This document shows positions 61,501 to 64,000 of a DNA stretch of 64,000 nt, piece by piece. Origin of the DNA: Cesiribacteraceae bacterium YIM B00369. GTDB lineage: Bacteria; Bacteroidota; Bacteroidia; Cytophagales; Cyclobacteriaceae. The notes beneath the pieces are model-generated. The model made no database searches. It saw only the letters and a program-made list of their open reading frames with translations, and was not told where the DNA came from. Position numbers and translations under genes: made by a program. Each line of letters begins with the position of its first letter. Position 1 is the stretch's first letter. The stretch spans positions 248,001-312,000 of the forward strand of contig JAFMYY010000001.1 of assembly GCA_017948555.1 (NCBI GenBank). The letters run 5' to 3'.

Positions 61501-62640
61501 AGCCGTGGTATTGCCCGCTATGCAATGAGTGACCTTACAGGAGCAAAGGACGACCTGGATAAAGCAATTGCAAAAGGAGCTAAGAATGCAGAAGCCTACC
61601 ACCACAGGGGCCATGCACGCTACGAAAGTCAGGACCTGGATGGAGCTATTGCCGATTTAACGGAGTCGCTGCAGTTGAATTCTTCATATGTAGCCGCATG
61701 GTCGTTGCGGGGAAATGCTTTATTCCGCCAGGAAAAGTATGAAAAGGCGGTCGGGGATTACGATAAAGCTATTGAGCTGGGTGAAAGCGACAAGGTTATC
61801 TTTAATAACCGCGGAAAAGCACTTTACCTTCTTGGAAAGTACGACCAGGCAATAGCCGATTATACGGAGGCATTAAAGATAGATGCGGCTTATTCCAAAG
61901 CACAGTCGAACAGGGGAATGGCCTATTATGCCAAAGGCGATTTTTCCAATGCTGTAATGGACCTGCAGGCGCTGGAAAAAAGTGGAACTGCCGATATTGA
62001 AACCCTTACAGTAATGGCCGACGCGGTTTACATGATGAAAGACTGGAATAAGGCTATTACTTATTATGAAAAAGCCATAGGCAAAGGAGGAAGAACGGCT
62101 TCCAATTACTTTCGCTTAGGGCATGCCTATATGGAGCAGGAAGAATTAAAAGATGCCGTACGCAGCTTTGAAGCCTCTGTGCTGGCAGACGATAAGCAGC
62201 CGGACGTTTTCCGGAAGCGCTCGCAGATTTACCTGTCGGTAAACCAGACCCGCCTGGCACTGGCCGACCTTGACAGGCTGATAAAGCTGGCTCCTGAAGA
62301 TACTAATGCTTATTATAACAGGGCCACCATCCGCGATATGTCCAAAGATTTTGGAGGCGCTATAGCTGACTATACAAAGGTGATAGAGCTGAATCCGCAG
62401 GATGCCACGGCTTACTTCATGAGAGGGAATGCTGCCATGGGGCAGGAGAGCTGGGAAGTTGCTATGAATGATTACAACCGGGCCATTGACAAGGATCCAT
62501 CAAAGGCTGAATTTTTCAGAAACCGTGGTTATGTAAAGCACCAGCTAAAAGATTATGAAGGTGCCTGCGAAGACTGGGAAAAGTCAAAGGGCATGGGCGA
62601 CTCTAAAGCCCGCTTTTATCAAAGCCAGTATTGTAATTAA
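58519..62640 (+). CDS. Giant TPR protein with trypsin-like N-terminal domain
   Basis: 1373 aa. Signal peptide about 1-25 (IQLVMIPVLWLISLSVQG). Residues 35-215 resemble the trypsin-like (S1C/HtrA) fold: QGTGFFADRQGRGIAHASTV at the His position and GQASSGEPVLSSRGELLGGLVV at the Ser position. The usual TNxHV histidine is replaced, so it is probably inactive as a protease and used as a binding head. From about residue 225 to the end come more than thirty tetratricopeptide repeats (34-aa period, A..LDPxx..AY..RG pattern). A periplasmic scaffold is likely. The signal, the missing histidine and the repeat length are seen; the role is inferred. Confidence 0.88.
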   Translation: MHKRTRAIQLVMIPVLWLISLSVQGQNPSEALQKGAFLFQALDRNGNVIRQGTGFFADRQGRGIAHASTVAGAEGGRIITKDSTIHMLTKVDAADSKTGFFLFSIDNNLTTAFSPLNLAGRAPEKGDALSLLTALAPKQFGQAHASLEYEREVVGYGSVLLTATLGQASSGEPVLSSRGELLGGLVVVENRGFVLHASQFKKFTPVNSSLKAWLKSAPYEPNYVKSLSALQMQSWAEAISSLKKTLLTYNEAVVHFWLGQAQLGNGQPADAIQAYSKAISLDKSYAEAYAGRGLLYAQTGKWKEAYEDLLKAPEDGRYQGLYFFRGLAAYETGKMAEAINDLSKVKSGGQEEAKAALLLGHAYYKQEQYAQAKTAYDKAAAAGIQDKLLYLQRGRANALAGNTVAAVEDYGKALTLDPGALQAYLYRAEAYVKGGAWAKALTDYEQAQKLGERNKEIYLNTATAAYNVQEWKKAVEQFDKAISAGENAGEVCLKRGLANFKLELWDSTVRDLLAAQQKGQAGQELSVALGTASYKSGKFKEAAEAISRAIEAGVKDNKLLLYRGISYYNLKNADGALADLEVALGNGEKEVEAFYMRADLYFLKKNYQKAVADFTVAETGGKKEADLYMKRGQANMALNQGAAAIKDFSAALQQNSQLNEAYLLRGQAYFAAQNYPLVIQDLQKAEQAGNKNPELFKMLGYSLYHSGKKGEALPYLNKAIDGGVQEGLAFRMRGFLYLAVPDYKAAESNFSKAVNLGEKGADLMEGRAKARFETGNFKGAIEDAEPLGSSLAGLRGLAWYELQDWGKAAAELQAAANATADMRYKLANCLFRLEKFPDAIKAYDGAEGGGIKEAALYNNRGKAKAQLKQLAPAIGDYTKAIGQDASFAKAYINRGALHFQQKEFAKAQTDLEKAVSLGMAEGEAFLYLGLSHYYLGNYEKAVGELNKAINSGVNDKQAWWARGNSRFFLRQYTEALPDLNKAVEAGFDDQQVFLSRGIARYAMSDLTGAKDDLDKAIAKGAKNAEAYHHRGHARYESQDLDGAIADLTESLQLNSSYVAAWSLRGNALFRQEKYEKAVGDYDKAIELGESDKVIFNNRGKALYLLGKYDQAIADYTEALKIDAAYSKAQSNRGMAYYAKGDFSNAVMDLQALEKSGTADIETLTVMADAVYMMKDWNKAITYYEKAIGKGGRTASNYFRLGHAYMEQEELKDAVRSFEASVLADDKQPDVFRKRSQIYLSVNQTRLALADLDRLIKLAPEDTNAYYNRATIRDMSKDFGGAIADYTKVIELNPQDATAYFMRGNAAMGQESWEVAMNDYNRAIDKDPSKAEFFRNRGYVKHQLKDYEGACEDWEKSKGMGDSKARFYQSQYCN

Positions 62641-62650
62641 GAGGAATAGC

Positions 62651-62685
62651 AGGGGATAATTTTCAATAACTGAAAATTATCCCCT
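62651..62685. terminator. Bidirectional terminator between the TPR and glycosyltransferase genes
   Basis: Perfect 15-bp stem (62651-62665 with 62671-62685), ATAAC loop. The stop codon of the minus-strand glycosyltransferase (62677-62679) lies inside the right arm. Confidence 0.85.
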
Positions 62686-63336
62686 TTCTTTTAATACAGG
62701 TTTTACCTTCGATTCTTTTTTCCAGTGTTGCTTTCCTTTGTATAAAAAGAACTTGCTCATCGGGTAGCTGAAAACAAGGTAACCATTATAGTCAGTGCCT
62801 AAAAAACGGTGCGGAACAGAGGGGTCTTCAGCAAGGCATTCTTTTACTGCCTCAGTGTAAGCAGTGGGGCCTGTCATTTTATGCACATTGTGTGGGTACC
62901 TGTTATTTTTCAGGTTGTCAATAACCTTGTCGAGTGTTCTTTTTAAAAAAGGGTGGCCTGCATTGTAAATGAGGCCCCACTGAACAAATACCCCGGGGTG
63001 GCCTTCATTCGATACAATAGCCTCATCTGAAGGTAAAATAAAATCATCCAGTTTTTTCACAATCAGGCTGTCGATGTCAAGGTATATTCCACCTCTTTTA
63101 TAAAGAACAGCATACCTGAAAAAATCAGCTTTTGCAGCTCCTATGTTGATTCTTTTATAGAGGTCAAAAATTTCTGAACCGTATTCGCTTTCAATAAAGC
63201 TTTCTATCCGGGTATCATCATAAAATTCATACTGGTAATCCGGATTTTTCTTTTTTAGCCGGTAAACATGCCACCTTGTAATTAAGGGTAGTTTGCCGGA
63301 CTTGAAGGTTTGGTAAATTACTTTAGGGATTGCCAT
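62677..63336 (-). CDS. GT32-type glycosyltransferase (OCH1/capsular sugar family)
   Basis: 219 aa. IPKVIYQTFKSGKLP at the N-terminus and the nucleotide-sugar DXD segment RYAVLYKRGGIYLDIDSLIVKKLD mark the DXD-containing sugar-binding family (GT32-like). The middle IYNAGHPFLKRTLDKVIDNL and GPTAYTEAV are also typical. No membrane segment. Probably adds a sugar in capsule or exopolysaccharide assembly; donor and acceptor unknown. Confidence 0.88.
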   Translation of the reverse strand: MAIPKVIYQTFKSGKLPLITRWHVYRLKKKNPDYQYEFYDDTRIESFIESEYGSEIFDLYKRINIGAAKADFFRYAVLYKRGGIYLDIDSLIVKKLDDFILPSDEAIVSNEGHPGVFVQWGLIYNAGHPFLKRTLDKVIDNLKNNRYPHNVHKMTGPTAYTEAVKECLAEDPSVPHRFLGTDYNGYLVFSYPMSKFFLYKGKQHWKKESKVKPVLKERG

Positions 63337-63827
63337 AACAAATACATTTGGCTTTAAACTTATAAAAAATACCTTTTAACAGAAGGGTTTAAAGCTATAA
63401 TTATTGCAGCAGGCTGATAAAAAGCAGGAAGTATTTCATTATGCAGGGATGGATGGTGTTTTGCCGGAATCCTTTATTTCCGGTATCAGAATTAAATTTA
63501 TTGTGTAGCCGGGGCTTCCGGCAGATGTGGCAGGGAAAAAAATAGCAGGTAGAGTTGGGTAAAAAATCATTAATTATGAAAAAATACTCAACCTGCTACA
63601 TAAATACCATCAAAAAATTATAACCCGCAAAAAAGCCAACAAATATTAAAAAATCATGTAATGTTTAGTTGAAAAAGTCGTATCAGCTAATGGTATTTAA
63701 TTCAAATATAGAGATTTAAATGATTGATATATAATAAAATATGAGAAATTTTAAATATTGTTATTTTTTACAGAAGTAAGTTAGTCATTATAAATTAACT
63801 AATTATGAAGGGGCATTTATTAAACTG
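63337..63827. other. Gene-free stretch before the right-edge transporter gene
   Basis: 490 bp, very AT-rich from 63580 on. One imperfect dyad, AGCAGGTAGAGT / ACTCAACCTGCT (63545-63597). No ORF that I would call, no terminator. Confidence 0.4.
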
Positions 63828-64000
63828 TTAATCATTGCTTTTCTTTGTTCTTCCGCCCCTGCTTACAAGGTATACCCCTGCAAAAATGAATAAGCTATAG
63901 AGTCCTTTTTCCAGAGTAAAATTATCCTGCCCCAGGCTTATTGCCATAATGGAAGCAAAAAGGGGTTGCAGGTAAGCATAAATACCAACTACTGAAGAGT
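63828..64000 (-). CDS. EamA/DMT-family transporter, C-terminal fragment at window edge
   Basis: Read on the minus strand the frame entering from the right edge gives SVVGIYAYLQPLFASIMAISLGQ, LEKGLYSLFIFAGVYLVSR and a basic tail before a stop at 63828-63830. The helix with YLQPL and the terminal FAGVYLVSR helix are the last two membrane segments of EamA (10-TM drug/metabolite) transporters. The rest lies outside the window; substrate unknown. Confidence 0.85.
   Translation of the reverse strand, partial: SSVVGIYAYLQPLFASIMAISLGQDNFTLEKGLYSLFIFAGVYLVSRGGRTKKSND

Noticed and set aside
1-64000. Insertion sequences or transposases
   Set aside because: No transposase-like protein or terminal inverted repeats with target duplication were seen on either strand.

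Overview
The window reads as a chromosomal segment of a Bacteroidota bacterium, probably Cytophagales-like. Pointers are a type IX secretion (T9SS) C-terminal sorting domain, a WbqC-family protein, a Bacteroidota-style excisionase/tyrosine-recombinase pair, TAnnTTTG-type -7 promoter elements, and a tRNA gene without an encoded CCA. The species assignment is inference; the family calls come from reading motifs.

Region 1 (left edge to about 24.4 kb, visibly AT-rich) is a near-complete dpd island, the system that puts 7-deazaguanine bases into DNA and restricts unmodified DNA. Two different TGT-like DpdA transglycosylases bracket it. dpdA1 (running off the left edge) is followed by an unrecognised gene and a HAD hydrolase. 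A tightly packed plus-strand operon follows: dpdE (SNF2 helicase), dpdF (RecQ-like helicase), dpdG, dpdH (P-loop ATPase), dpdI (coiled coil), dpdJ (large DEAD/H helicase), dpdK (phospholipase D fold) and a 752-aa gene taken as dpdD. Converging on it from the minus strand are dpdA2 and dpdB. An XRE regulator is divergent from dpdA2. DpdC and the preQ0 synthesis genes were not recognised and may lie to the left.

Region 2 (24.5-37.3 kb) is accessory DNA: an unrecognised 410-aa protein, a small hypothetical, a giant T9SS surface protein, a sugar acetyltransferase, a thioredoxin-reductase-like enzyme, a Fic protein, a cREC receiver-domain protein and small mobile-element genes. Seven copies of a 24-26-bp near-palindrome, all in the same orientation, sit between its genes at roughly one copy per one or two genes. 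No copy was seen in the rest of the window.

Region 3 (37.4-42.43 kb) is the integration end of a mobile element: an excisionase-type HTH gene, a decayed copy of an integrase-partner gene, a Kelch-type lipoprotein, the intact integrase partner, a tyrosine recombinase and tRNA-Ser(TGA), the likely attachment site. The second attachment site was not seen, so the island may extend left of the window and include the dpd cluster.

Region 4 (42.4-64 kb, less AT-rich) looks like host backbone: an SDR epimerase, YihY, a YbgC thioesterase, MltG, a YciO/Sua5-type protein, an LpxL-like acyltransferase, WbqC, ClpC, a membrane VWA protein, FabG, Lpd, a CobW-type GTPase, a 28-codon membrane-peptide ORF, a 1373-aa TPR protein with a degenerate trypsin-like head, a GT32-type glycosyltransferase and the 3' end of an EamA transporter running off the right edge. 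Many of these genes end in clear hairpin terminators.
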